Source: Paracoccaceae bacterium
GTDB taxonomy: Bacteria > Pseudomonadota > Alphaproteobacteria > Rhodobacterales > Rhodobacteraceae
NCBI GenBank assembly: GCA_019454225.1
Contig: CP075370.1
Location: 1,664,001-1,728,000 of the forward strand
Length of the DNA: 64,000 nucleotides
Direction of reading: 5' to 3'
Shown here: positions 32,781-41,372 of the stretch, piece by piece
How the letters are laid out: each line of letters begins with the position of its first letter
How positions within the stretch are numbered: the first letter of the stretch is position 1
Translations under genes and position numbers: made by a program
Notes under the pieces: model-generated
What the model saw: the letters and a program-made list of their open reading frames with translations, nothing else
Databases searched by the model: none
Told to the model about the DNA's origin: nothing

Positions 32781-33458
32781 ATGGTCCGGATTTTGACAGG
32801 CGGCGGGATCACGCGGCGCGGGCTTGTGGCCGGCGCGGCGGCGGCGCTTGCCATGCCGCGGGCCGCGCGGGCGGGGCTGACCTGTTCGGGGTTCACCGCG
32901 CCGGGGCCCGAGGGGGTGCAGCGCTGCGTGGCCGGCCTGCCCGCGCTGAATGTGCGGGGGGCGGGGCAGCTTTGCCCGCACTGGTGCTGGGCGGCCTGCA
33001 TCCAGAGCCTTTTCGCCACCGCCGGTTTCGTGATCCGCGACCAGAGCCGCATCGTCGGCGTGCTGTTCGGGCGGGCCGACCTGTGCCTTGCGGCCAACGG
33101 CGGGCAGATCGAGCGGGTGGTGAACCGCGACTGGCAGGCGGATGACGGGCGATGGTTCCGGGCCGAGGCGCAGACCCTGCTGGATCTGAGCCGGGGCCTC
33201 GGCAACCCGAACGTGGTGCAGGCCTCGGCCCGCGACCTTGCGAACGGCTATCCGCTGATCAACGGGGCCCTGGGACATGCCACGGTGATGACCGCGATGA
33301 CCTATCTGACCGACCGGACGGGGGCGCTGCGCGGGATCGAGGACATCACCGTGGCCGACCCGCTGGTGCCGCTGGGCCAGGCCGCGCGGCAGCGGTCGCT
33401 GACGCGGGCCGAGCAGAACAACATCTTCTTCGTGATGCAGGTCCGGGTGTATGGATGA
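32781..33458 (+). CDS. Exported papain-like cysteine protease (C39/C70-like fold)
   Basis: 225 residues. The Tat-like leader TRRGLVAGAAAALAMPRAARA (11-31) predicts periplasmic or outer location. The catalytic pattern is CPHWCWAACIQ with Cys69, GHATVMTAM with His166, and ITVADP with Asp193, matching papain-like peptidases such as C70. It starts about 120 bases before an ATP-grasp/alpha-E/transglutaminase set on the same strand and may belong to it, perhaps acting on the product peptide. That link is inference. Confidence 0.75.
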   Translation: MVRILTGGGITRRGLVAGAAAALAMPRAARAGLTCSGFTAPGPEGVQRCVAGLPALNVRGAGQLCPHWCWAACIQSLFATAGFVIRDQSRIVGVLFGRADLCLAANGGQIERVVNRDWQADDGRWFRAEAQTLLDLSRGLGNPNVVQASARDLANGYPLINGALGHATVMTAMTYLTDRTGALRGIEDITVADPLVPLGQAARQRSLTRAEQNNIFFVMQVRVYG

Positions 33459-33575
33459 GGGCGCCGGTTTTTTGGGCGGATCCGGCGGGTATCGGCGGAA
33501 TTCGCGGCGCCCCCCTTTTCGCGCGGGACGGGGGCTGATTAACATGACGGAAATCAGGTGGCGGGGCGGTGCGCG

Positions 33576-35000
33576 GTGACGAGCTATTTCAACGAGATGT
33601 TCGCCGAGGGCGCCGGGGGGGCGCGGGTGCGCGAGCCCTATGCCCGGCTGGAAGCCTGGACCCGCGACATGCCGGCCGAACTGCGCCAGATGAAGCAGGC
33701 CGAGGCAGAGCAGCTGTTCCGCCGCATCGGCATCACCTTTGCCGTCTATGGCGAGGGGGGCGACCCTGACCGGCTGATCCCGTTCGACATGTTCCCGCGC
33801 GTGTTCACCGCCGCCGAATGGACGCGGCTGGAGCGCGGCATCAAGCAGCGGGCGCGGGCGCTGAACGCCTTTCTGGTCGATGTCTACGGCCGCGGCGAGA
33901 TCGTGAAGGCCGGGCGGATACCGGCCGCGCTGGTCTATCGCAACAATGCCTACGAAAAGGCGGTGGCGGGCATCGTGCCGCCCAAGGGCGTCTACAGCCA
34001 TATCGTCGGCATCGACCTGGTGCGCACCGGGGCGGACGAGTTCTTCGTGCTGGAAGACAATTGCCGCACGCCGTCGGGCGTGTCCTACATGCTGGAGAAC
34101 CGCGAGATCATGATGCGGATGTTTCCCGACCTGTTCCGGGAAAACCGCATCCAGCCGGTCGACAGCTATCCCGAACTGCTGCGCCGCACGCTGGCATCGG
34201 TGGCCCCGCAGAAATGCGATGGAGAGCCCTGCGTGGTGATCCTGACGCCGGGGCATTTCAACAGCGCCTATTACGAGCATTCGTTCCTGGCCGACCTGAT
34301 GGGCGTGGAACTGGTCGAGGGGCAGGACCTGTTCGTGGAGGGTGCCTTTGTCTGGATGCGCACCACCGAGGGGCCGCGCAAGGTGGACGTGATCTATCGC
34401 CGGATCGACGACGCCTTCATCGACCCGCTGTGCTTCCGGCCCGACAGCATGCTTGGGGTGCCGGGGCTGATGGACGTCTACCGGTCGGGGGGCGTCGCGA
34501 TCTGTTCGGCGCCGGGGGCGGGGGTGGCCGATGACAAGGCGGTCTATACCTTCGTGCCCGAGATGATCCGGTTCTACCTGGGCGAGGAGCCGATCCTGCG
34601 GAACGTGCCGACCTGGCAATGCGGCAAGGCGGACGATCTGAAATACGTGCTGGAGCGGCTGGGCGAACTGGTCGTCAAGGAGGTTCACGGATCGGGCGGC
34701 TATGGCATGCTGGTGGGTCCGAAGTCGACCGCCGAGCAGATCGAGGCGTTCCGGGCGCGGATCGTGGCCGATCCGGGCAACTACATCGCCCAGCCGACGC
34801 TGGCGCTGTCGACCACGCCCACCTTCGTGGCCGAGGGGATCGCGCCGCGCCATGTGGACCTGCGGCCCTATTGCCTGGTGGGCGAGCGGATCGAACTGGT
34901 GCCCGGCGGCCTGACGCGGGTGGCGCTGACCGAAGGGTCGCTGGTGGTGAACTCGTCGCAGGGCGGGGGCGTCAAGGATACCTGGGTGCTGGCGGAGTGA
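33576..35000 (+). CDS. Circularly permuted type 2 ATP-grasp protein
   Basis: 474 residues. The family core runs from SYFNEMFAEGAG to the end, with LLVFDVYGRG-like (FLVDVYGRGEIV), VLEDNCRTPSGVSYMLENRE, VLTPGHFNSAYYEHSFLA-like and KEVHGSGGYGMLVGP. It is predicted to be an amide-bond ligase. It is always found with an alpha-E domain protein and a transglutaminase, as here, and the set has been proposed to make or attach a peptide-like tag. The start is GTG at 33576, giving the family N-terminus MTSYFNEMF. Confidence 0.9.
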   Translation: MTSYFNEMFAEGAGGARVREPYARLEAWTRDMPAELRQMKQAEAEQLFRRIGITFAVYGEGGDPDRLIPFDMFPRVFTAAEWTRLERGIKQRARALNAFLVDVYGRGEIVKAGRIPAALVYRNNAYEKAVAGIVPPKGVYSHIVGIDLVRTGADEFFVLEDNCRTPSGVSYMLENREIMMRMFPDLFRENRIQPVDSYPELLRRTLASVAPQKCDGEPCVVILTPGHFNSAYYEHSFLADLMGVELVEGQDLFVEGAFVWMRTTEGPRKVDVIYRRIDDAFIDPLCFRPDSMLGVPGLMDVYRSGGVAICSAPGAGVADDKAVYTFVPEMIRFYLGEEPILRNVPTWQCGKADDLKYVLERLGELVVKEVHGSGGYGMLVGPKSTAEQIEAFRARIVADPGNYIAQPTLALSTTPTFVAEGIAPRHVDLRPYCLVGERIELVPGGLTRVALTEGSLVVNSSQGGGVKDTWVLAE

Positions 35001-35004
35001 TGCG

Positions 35005-35955
35005 ATGCTGAGCCGGACCGCCGACAACCTGTACTGGATGGCCCGCTATGTGGAGCGGGCCGAAACCGCTGCCCGGCTGCTGGAGGTGGGCGCGCGCATA
35101 GCGCTGCTGCCGTCGTCCCACGGGTTCCGCAGCGAATGGGACAGCCTGCTGCGCGCCAGCGGCACCTCGATCGCCTTCGAGAAGAAATACGGCGAACCGG
35201 TGCAGCGCAACCTGGAAAGCTGGCTGTTCTTCGACCGCGACAACCCGTCCTCGGTGGCCAGTTGCCTGACGGCCGCGCGCGAGAACGGGCGGATCGTGCG
35301 CACCGCGCTGACCACGCAGATGTGGGACGCGCTGAATTCGGCCTTTCAGGACCTGCGGGTGTTCGACCGCACGCCGCGCAGCGAGCTGGCGCTGAGCCGG
35401 ATGACGGAATGGACGATGCGGCAGACGGCGCTGCTGCGGGGCGCGATGGAGGCCACGCATCTGCGCAACGACGGCTATGATTTCCTGAACCTCGGATTCT
35501 ACATCGAGCGGGCGGACAACACCGCGCGGCTGCTGGACGTGAAGTACTATGTGCTGCTGCCGAGCCTGGAGTTCGTGGGATCGGGGCTGGACAACTATCA
35601 GTGGACGACGCTTCTGCGCGCGATGAGCGCGCATCGCGCGTTCCACTGGGCCTATGGCGGCGAGGTGACGGCGGCCAAGATCGCGCATTTCCTGATCCTG
35701 AACCCGCAGATGCCGCGCAGCCTGGTGACCTGCGTCGAGGGCGCGAACATCCACCTTGACCGGCTGGCGCGCGGATACCGCCGGTCGACCCGGGCGCAGG
35801 ACCGGGCGCGCGGGATGCTGGCGGGGCTGGCCGAACTGCGGACCGAGGACATTTTCGAGGAGGGTCTGCACGAGTTCCTGACCCGGTTCATCCGCGAGAC
35901 GGCAGATCTGGGGGCGGCGGTTCACATGAGTTACCTGAGCGGGGACGTGCGCTGA
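35005..35955 (+). CDS. Alpha-E domain protein (DUF403)
   Basis: 316 residues, helical. LSRTADNLYWMARYVERAETAARLLEV opens the protein, and the repeated half has GFYIERADNTARLLDVKYYVLLP. The paired ER-A-x-T/N-ARLL motifs give the family its name. Biochemistry is unknown. It follows the ATP-grasp gene by four bases and is followed by the transglutaminase with a one-base overlap, so the three form one translational unit. Confidence 0.92.
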   Translation: MLSRTADNLYWMARYVERAETAARLLEVGARIALLPSSHGFRSEWDSLLRASGTSIAFEKKYGEPVQRNLESWLFFDRDNPSSVASCLTAARENGRIVRTALTTQMWDALNSAFQDLRVFDRTPRSELALSRMTEWTMRQTALLRGAMEATHLRNDGYDFLNLGFYIERADNTARLLDVKYYVLLPSLEFVGSGLDNYQWTTLLRAMSAHRAFHWAYGGEVTAAKIAHFLILNPQMPRSLVTCVEGANIHLDRLARGYRRSTRAQDRARGMLAGLAELRTEDIFEEGLHEFLTRFIRETADLGAAVHMSYLSGDVR

Positions 35956-36773
35956 TGCTGATCGCGGTCGAGCATGTGACGACCTATCGCTATGACCGCC
36001 CGGTGCGCGGCGTCGTGCAGAGCCACCGGCTGACGCCGGCCGAGTTCGACGGGCAGCGCGTGCTGTCCTGGGATGTGGCGGTGACCGACGGCGTGAAGGG
36101 CGGCGGGTTCCGCGACGGGGCCGGCGACTGGATCCAGGGCTGGACCGTCTCGGGCCCGGTCAGCGAGATCGCGGTGACGGTGCGCGGGCTGGTCGAGACG
36201 GTGGACAACGCGGGCCTGCTGCGCGGGCATCGGGAAAAGGTGCCGCCGATGGTCTGGCTGACGCCAACCGCCGCGACGCGGCCCGACGATGCGATCCGGG
36301 CGCTGGCGATCCAGTCGCGCGGGGCGGGCGAGGCGCTGGCGCAGGTGCATGCCATGGCCGACGCGGTGGCCGCGGCGGTTGTCTGGACACCGGGAAAGAC
36401 CCGGGCCCATACCACCGCGTCCGAGGCGCTGGCCCTGGGCGAGGGCGTATGCCAGGACCATGCGCAGGTGCTGATCGCGGCGGCGCGGGCGGGCGGGTTT
36501 CCGGCGCGCTATGCCACAGGCTACATGCTGGACGCGCCCGACGAGGGCGACGCGGCCCATGCCTGGGCCGAGGTCTGGGTGGAAGGGCTGGGCTGGGTGG
36601 GGTTCGACCCGGCGAACCGCTGCTGCCCGGATGCGCGCTATGTGCGGCTGGGATCGGGACGGGACGCGCAGGACGCCGCGCCGATCCGGGGTACCACGCG
36701 GGGCGCCGCCGGAGAGGAAAGCATGGCGGTCAGCCTGCGGGTGGCGCAGGGCCAGGTGCAGACGCAGCAATAG
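35955..36773 (+). CDS. Transglutaminase-like protein
   Basis: 272 residues. An N-terminal beta domain precedes the transglutaminase core, with Cys166 (GVCQDHAQV), His202 (AHAWAEVWVE) and Asp218 (GFDPANR) all present. It may hydrolyse or transfer a peptide bond in the product of the ATP-grasp ligase. No signal peptide is seen, so it is cytoplasmic. Unlike some loci, no proteasome-type peptidase follows; phaZ is next, on the other strand. Confidence 0.92.
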   Translation: MLIAVEHVTTYRYDRPVRGVVQSHRLTPAEFDGQRVLSWDVAVTDGVKGGGFRDGAGDWIQGWTVSGPVSEIAVTVRGLVETVDNAGLLRGHREKVPPMVWLTPTAATRPDDAIRALAIQSRGAGEALAQVHAMADAVAAAVVWTPGKTRAHTTASEALALGEGVCQDHAQVLIAAARAGGFPARYATGYMLDAPDEGDAAHAWAEVWVEGLGWVGFDPANRCCPDARYVRLGSGRDAQDAAPIRGTTRGAAGEESMAVSLRVAQGQVQTQQ

Positions 36774-36827
36774 CCCCGGGGCGTCGGACGGCGGCACCCG
36801 GGGGCGCCGCCGCCGCGGTGGCAGGAC

Positions 36828-38111
36828 CTATTGCGCGGCGGTGATGGATACCACGTTCGTGCTGCGCGCCGGCTGCGGACCGCCCGCGTTCGCGTCGATG
36901 AAGCTGAGCACCAGCGGACGGATGTTGAGGCGCCAGCTCTTGCCCGCAAAGATGCCGTAGTGCCCGGCGCCCGGTTCCAGGTGGCTGGCCTTCTTCGAGT
37001 CGGGCAGGCCGGTCAGCAGGTCAAGCGCGGCAAGGCACTGGCCGGGGGCCGAGATGTCGTCGGCCGCGCCCTCGACGACCTTGACCGCGACCTGGGTGAT
37101 GGCGCCCATGTCCACGCGCTTGCCCGCCACGGTGAAGACATTGCGCGCGATTTCGCGGTTCTTGAAGATGCGTTCGACGGTGGACAGGTAGAATTCCGCC
37201 GTCATGTCCATCACGGCAAGATATTCGTCATAGAAGCGGTTGTGGGTGTCGTGGTCGCTGGCATCGCCCTGGGCCACGCGCATGATCTGGTCCGAGAAGG
37301 CCTTGGAATGGCGTTCGGCGTTCATCGACATGAAGCTCTGCAATTGCAGCAGGCCCGGATAGACCAGCCGCCCCGCGCCCTTGTACTTGAACCCGACACG
37401 CTGGATCGCGATCTGCTCGAGCTGGCCCATCGTCACGCGGCGCCCGAAATCGGTGACCTCGGTGGCGGCGGCGTCGGGGTCGACCGGGCCGCCGATCAGC
37501 GTCATCGAGCGGGGCTGCGCCGCCGGGTCCTCGCCCGCCAGATAGGCGACGGCCGCGAGCGTGAGCGGAACCGGCTGGCAGATCGAGATCACATGGGTGT
37601 CGGGCCCGAGGTGGCGCAGGAATTCGACGAGGTAGAGCGTGTAGTCCTCGACATCGAACTTCCCGGCGCTGACGGGAATGTCACGGGCGTTGTGCCAGTC
37701 GGTCACATAGACGTCGCAGTCAGGCAGTAGGGACATCACGGTAGACCGCAGGAGCGTCGCATAATGGCCCGACATCGGGGCCACGAGCATCACCTTGCGC
37801 GCCATCGGCTGGCGGCGGCGGACGCGGAAGTGGACGAGATTGCCGAACGGCATGTCGACCACCGGCACGACGTCGACCAGGTGGTCCTGGCCGTCCGGGC
37901 CGACGATCGAGCGGATGCCCCAGTCGGGCTTGGCGACCATGCGCGCGAACGTCCGTTCGGTCACCTCGCCCCAGGCCGCGACCAGCGGCAGGAGCGGGTT
38001 GAGCGACAGTGCGAAGGCCGGGTAGGAGGCCCAGGCCCGCGCGGAGGCGCCCAGCCACTCGTTGGTGTTGCGGGCGCTTTCCATCATGTCGTAGGTGTAC
38101 ATGTACTTCAT
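36828..38111 (-). CDS. phaZ: Intracellular polyhydroxyalkanoate depolymerase
   Basis: 427 residues. It degrades PHA granules in the cell. The nucleophile is Cys178 in ISICQPVPL, as in PhaZ enzymes of the C-nucleophile type, with a late HYGIFAGKSWR holding the likely His. GGAG seven bases upstream supports the ATG at 38111. It is divergent from phaC with 137 bases between. Confidence 0.93.
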   Translation of the reverse strand: MKYMYTYDMMESARNTNEWLGASARAWASYPAFALSLNPLLPLVAAWGEVTERTFARMVAKPDWGIRSIVGPDGQDHLVDVVPVVDMPFGNLVHFRVRRRQPMARKVMLVAPMSGHYATLLRSTVMSLLPDCDVYVTDWHNARDIPVSAGKFDVEDYTLYLVEFLRHLGPDTHVISICQPVPLTLAAVAYLAGEDPAAQPRSMTLIGGPVDPDAAATEVTDFGRRVTMGQLEQIAIQRVGFKYKGAGRLVYPGLLQLQSFMSMNAERHSKAFSDQIMRVAQGDASDHDTHNRFYDEYLAVMDMTAEFYLSTVERIFKNREIARNVFTVAGKRVDMGAITQVAVKVVEGAADDISAPGQCLAALDLLTGLPDSKKASHLEPGAGHYGIFAGKSWRLNIRPLVLSFIDANAGGPQPARSTNVVSITAAQ

Positions 38112-38248
38112 CAGGCGTCTCCATGCCCCGGCGGGAATCAGGCAGTATTCGTCGCTTTCCCCCCTGAACAGGCGACGGTATGTTGCGCGGGCGACCGTCG
38201 GAAAGAACGGATGCTGCGCAGCGGCGAGATTAGGGGGGAAACATTCGC

Positions 38249-40039
38249 ATGACAACAGATGACATCGGCGCGGGCGAGAGGCTGGCGCGGCTGAATGCCA
38301 ATCTGGCGCGGGTGGAGGAACTGACCGGACGGCTGACGGCGGCCCTTGCGCGGCGCAAGTCGGCCGATCCCGCGCTGCACGGGCCCAGCCAGGACGTCTA
38401 TCTGAAGGCCGCGGCGGCCTATGTGGCCGAAATGATGCAGAACCCGTCGAAAGTGCTGGAACACCAGATCGGCTACTGGGGCAAGACGCTGAAACACTAT
38501 GTCGAGGCGCAGCAGATGCTGCTGAAGGGCGAGTTGAAGGCGCCCGACGACCCGACGCCCAGGGATCGCCGATTCGCCAATCCGCTGTGGGAGACGCATC
38601 CGTTCTTCAACTACCTCAAGCAGCAGTACCTGCTGAACGCCGAGGCGATCACCGGCGCGGTCGCGGGGCTTGACCGGCTGGACCCGGCCGAGCGGAAGCG
38701 GGTGGACTATTTCACCCGGCAGATCGTGGACATGTTCTCGCCCACCAATTTCCTGGCCACGAACCCCGACGCGCTGGAGCGCGCGGTCGCGACGGATGGC
38801 GAAAGCCTGGTGCAGGGGCTGGAAAACCTGGTGCGCGACATCGAGGCCAACGAGGGCGAGCTGCTGGTGACGCTGGCGGACCGCGAGGCCTTCACCCTGG
38901 GCGGCAACATCGGAACGGCGCCCGGCGCGGTGGTCTATCGCAACCGCATGTTCGAGCTGATCCAGTACACGCCCACCACCGAGACGGTGCATCAGGTGCC
39001 GCTCCTGGTCTTTCCGCCATGGATCAACAAGTTCTACATCCTCGACCTGAAGCCGCAGAACTCATTGATCCGATGGATCGTGGATCAGGGCTATACGCTA
39101 TTCGTCGTAAGCTGGGTGAACCCTGACGCGCGCTATCGCGATGTCGGGATGGATGACTACATCCGCGACGGATACCTGCGGGCCATGGCCGAGGTGCGGC
39201 GGATCACCGGCGAGAAACAGATCAACGCGGTGGGCTACTGCATCGCCGGAACCACGCTGTCGCTGACGCTGGCACATCTGAAGAAGGCGGGGGACACTTC
39301 GGTCAAGTCGGCCACCTTCTTCACCACCCTGACGGATTTTTCCGATCAGGGCGAGGTCGGCGTGTTCCTGGATGACGACTTCGTGGACGGGATCGAGCGG
39401 CAGGTCGAACAGGACGGCATCCTTGACCGGACCTTCATGAGCCGGACCTTCAGCTTCCTGCGGTCGAACGACCTGATCTGGCAGCCCGCGATCAAGAGCT
39501 ACATGCTGGGTGAGGCGCCGCCCGCCTTCGACCTGCTGTACTGGAACGGCGACGGCACCAACCTGCCCGCCAGGATGGCGGTGGAATACCTGCGCGGCCT
39601 GTGCCAGCGCGACGAGTTCGCGCGCGGCGGCTTTCCGGTGTTCGGCGAGCCGGTGGCGATCCGGGATGTGACCGTGCCGCTCTGCGCCATCGCCTGCGAG
39701 ACCGACCACATCGCGGCCTGGAAGGGAAGCTTCAACGGAATCAGGCAGATGGGATCGAAGGACAAGACCTTCATCGTGTCCCAGTCGGGCCATATCGCGG
39801 GTATCGTCAACCCGCCGTCCAAGGGGAAGTACGGCCATTACACCAATGACGGCCCGATGACGACGCCCGAGGAATGGATGGCGGGTGCGACCTTCAACGC
39901 CGGGTCGTGGTGGCCCCGCTGGGGGGCCTGGCTTGCCAAGCGGTCCGGCAAGCAGGTGCCCGCCCGCATACCCGGCGAGGGGGCCGAGGTCCTGGCCCCG
40001 GCGCCGGGCACCTATGTGATGTCCAGCCCAGCCGCCTGA
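38249..40039 (+). CDS. phaC: Class I poly(3-hydroxyalkanoate) synthase
   Basis: 596 residues, normal for class I. The lipase-like box is GYCIAG with Cys331. The catalytic Asp lies in CETDHIAAWKG and the His in SQSGHIAGIVNPP. It polymerises hydroxyacyl-CoA at the granule surface. It sits with phaZ, phaP and phaR, the usual Rhodobacteraceae order; phaA/phaB are elsewhere. Confidence 0.96.
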   Translation: MTTDDIGAGERLARLNANLARVEELTGRLTAALARRKSADPALHGPSQDVYLKAAAAYVAEMMQNPSKVLEHQIGYWGKTLKHYVEAQQMLLKGELKAPDDPTPRDRRFANPLWETHPFFNYLKQQYLLNAEAITGAVAGLDRLDPAERKRVDYFTRQIVDMFSPTNFLATNPDALERAVATDGESLVQGLENLVRDIEANEGELLVTLADREAFTLGGNIGTAPGAVVYRNRMFELIQYTPTTETVHQVPLLVFPPWINKFYILDLKPQNSLIRWIVDQGYTLFVVSWVNPDARYRDVGMDDYIRDGYLRAMAEVRRITGEKQINAVGYCIAGTTLSLTLAHLKKAGDTSVKSATFFTTLTDFSDQGEVGVFLDDDFVDGIERQVEQDGILDRTFMSRTFSFLRSNDLIWQPAIKSYMLGEAPPAFDLLYWNGDGTNLPARMAVEYLRGLCQRDEFARGGFPVFGEPVAIRDVTVPLCAIACETDHIAAWKGSFNGIRQMGSKDKTFIVSQSGHIAGIVNPPSKGKYGHYTNDGPMTTPEEWMAGATFNAGSWWPRWGAWLAKRSGKQVPARIPGEGAEVLAPAPGTYVMSSPAA

Positions 40040-40086
40040 TCGGGAACGGAATTCCGGGCACGCCTGCGACCTGCCGCCGCGTCATG

Positions 40087-40135
40087 CTGCGACGCAGAAA
40101 ATTCACTTGCAATGCTGCGGTGCAGCATCTATATC
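40087..40135 (+). promoter_or_regulatory. phaP promoter with two PhaR operators
   Basis: CTGC-GAC-GCAG (40087-40097) and CTGC-GGT-GCAG (40115-40125) both match the CTGC-N3/4-GCAG site reported for PhaR of Paracoccus. The second is a longer palindrome with seven-base arms (40112-40128). It fills the spacer of TTGCAA (40107-40112) -N17- TATATC (40130-40135), a good promoter 48 bases before the phaP ATG. PhaR bound there would block transcription until granules take it away. Confidence 0.75.
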
Positions 40136-40183
40136 TTGGTCATCAGGAACACACGATCCCGCCTCGGGCGAATGGAGATGAAG

Positions 40184-40645
40184 ATGACCAAGACCAACGA
40201 TTTCACCAAGGTGATGCAGGACATGATGGCGGCGTTCCCGGTGGACGCCTCGGCGATGCAGAACGCGTTCAAGACGCAGGCCGCGATGGGCGAGAAGCTG
40301 TCGAAAGTGGCTCTGGAAGCCGCCGAGAAGTCGACCGAGATCTCGGCCCAGTGGACCAAGGCCACCATCGCCAAGCTGGGCGACGTGTCGAAGGCCAAGA
40401 CCGAGCCGACCGACTACACCAAGGCCTTCACCGACTTCGCCTCGGCCGCTGCCGAGATGACCGCCGAGCACATGGCGGCCTATGCCGAAGTGGCCAAGAA
40501 AGTGCAGATGGAAACCGTCGAGCTGATGCTGGCCGCCGGCAAGGACATGTCGGAAGACGCGACCGCCGCCGTCAAGAAGGCGACCGCCGACGCGACCGCT
40601 GCCGCCAAGAAGGTGACGACCGCCGCTGCTGCCGCCGCGAAGTGA
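40184..40645 (+). CDS. phaP: Phasin (PHA granule-associated protein)
   Basis: 153 residues, almost all amphipathic helix. The phasin_2 pattern shows as NDFTKVMQDMMAAFP and LSKVALEAAEKSTEISAQWTKATI, ending in an Ala/Lys-rich tail. It coats PHA granules. The start at 40184 is set by GGAG six bases upstream; earlier ATGs at 40172 and 40178 lack spacing. Expression is likely strong and PhaR-controlled. Confidence 0.9.
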   Translation: MTKTNDFTKVMQDMMAAFPVDASAMQNAFKTQAAMGEKLSKVALEAAEKSTEISAQWTKATIAKLGDVSKAKTEPTDYTKAFTDFASAAAEMTAEHMAAYAEVAKKVQMETVELMLAAGKDMSEDATAAVKKATADATAAAKKVTTAAAAAAK

Positions 40646-40695
40646 TCGCTGCACCGCGCGTACGACCCTCCTCCCTGTCGGACTGACGCGTGGCT

Positions 40696-40730
40696 GGGCG
40701 GGCCCCCCTTGGGGTCCGCCCTTTTCCTTT
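40696..40730 (+). terminator. Intrinsic terminator of phaP
   Basis: GGGCGGGCCCC and GGGGTCCGCCC pair (one G-T) with a CCTT loop and are followed by TTTTCCTTT. It lies 50 bases after the phaP stop, separating it from phaR. Confidence 0.85.
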
Positions 40731-40759
40731 GCAATCCGGCGCGGCTGCCCTAGGATTGC
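40731..40759. promoter_or_regulatory. Inverted repeat upstream of phaR
   Basis: GCAATCC (40731-40737) and GGATTGC (40753-40759) form a seven-base dyad 26 bases before the phaR ATG. It is not a PhaR CTGC/GCAG site. It may be an operator or promoter spacer feature. Confidence 0.35.
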
Positions 40760-40784
40760 CGCAGCGCAACATGCGAGGGGAACG

Positions 40785-41336
40785 ATGGCCGATACCGACA
40801 AGCCGCTCCTGATCAAGCGGTATGCGAGCCGCCGACTCTACAACACCGAAACCTCCGACTATGTGACGCTTGAGGATATCGCGGGCTTTATCCGCGCCGG
40901 GCGCGAGGTGCAGATCATCGACCTGAAGTCCGGCGACGACCTGACGCGGCAGTACCTGCTGCAGATCATCGCCGAACATGAATCGAAGGGCGACTCGGTC
41001 CTGCCGATCAACGTGCTGACCGACCTCGTGCGATCCTACACCACGGGAATGCAGTCGGTCGTGCCGACCTTCCTGGCCGCGAGCTTCGAGATGCTGCGCG
41101 ATGGCCAGTCGAAGATGATGGAAAACCTCGGCGCCCTGCCGAACCCGATGGCCGCGATGCCCGGGTTCGATGCGATGCGGAAAAGCCAGGAAGCCTTCAT
41201 GAAGACGATGATGGCGGGGCTGCCGGGCTGGCCCCCGGGGACGGCCGCGCGCGAGGAACGCGCGGAACCGGGCGACGAGCTTGCACAGATCAAGAAGCAG
41301 CTTGCCGAACTTCAGGCAAAGCTGTCGAAGCTCTGA
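40785..41336 (+). CDS. phaR: PHA synthesis repressor PhaR
   Basis: 183 residues. The N-terminal DNA-binding PHB/PHA accumulation domain starts IKRYASRRLYNTETSDYVTLEDIA. The middle domain (INVLTDLVRSYTTGMQSVVPTFL) and the C-terminal coiled coil follow. It binds both DNA and PHA and represses phasin. GAGGGG upstream of the ATG. The two operators in front of phaP are its expected targets. Confidence 0.95.
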   Translation: MADTDKPLLIKRYASRRLYNTETSDYVTLEDIAGFIRAGREVQIIDLKSGDDLTRQYLLQIIAEHESKGDSVLPINVLTDLVRSYTTGMQSVVPTFLAASFEMLRDGQSKMMENLGALPNPMAAMPGFDAMRKSQEAFMKTMMAGLPGWPPGTAAREERAEPGDELAQIKKQLAELQAKLSKL

Positions 41337-41372
41337 AGCGGGGGTGACGGCGGTCCGCCACCGCTGCCCCGG

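Noticed and set aside
32499-35027. Open frame of about 840 codons antisense to the protease and ATP-grasp genes
   Set aside because: It lies opposite conserved coding sequence and has a His/Gln/Arg-rich composition typical of reverse-frame translation.
38205-38230. GCTGCGCAGC palindrome before phaC considered as a PhaR site
   Set aside because: CTGC and GCAG touch without the 3-4 base spacer that defines the known site.
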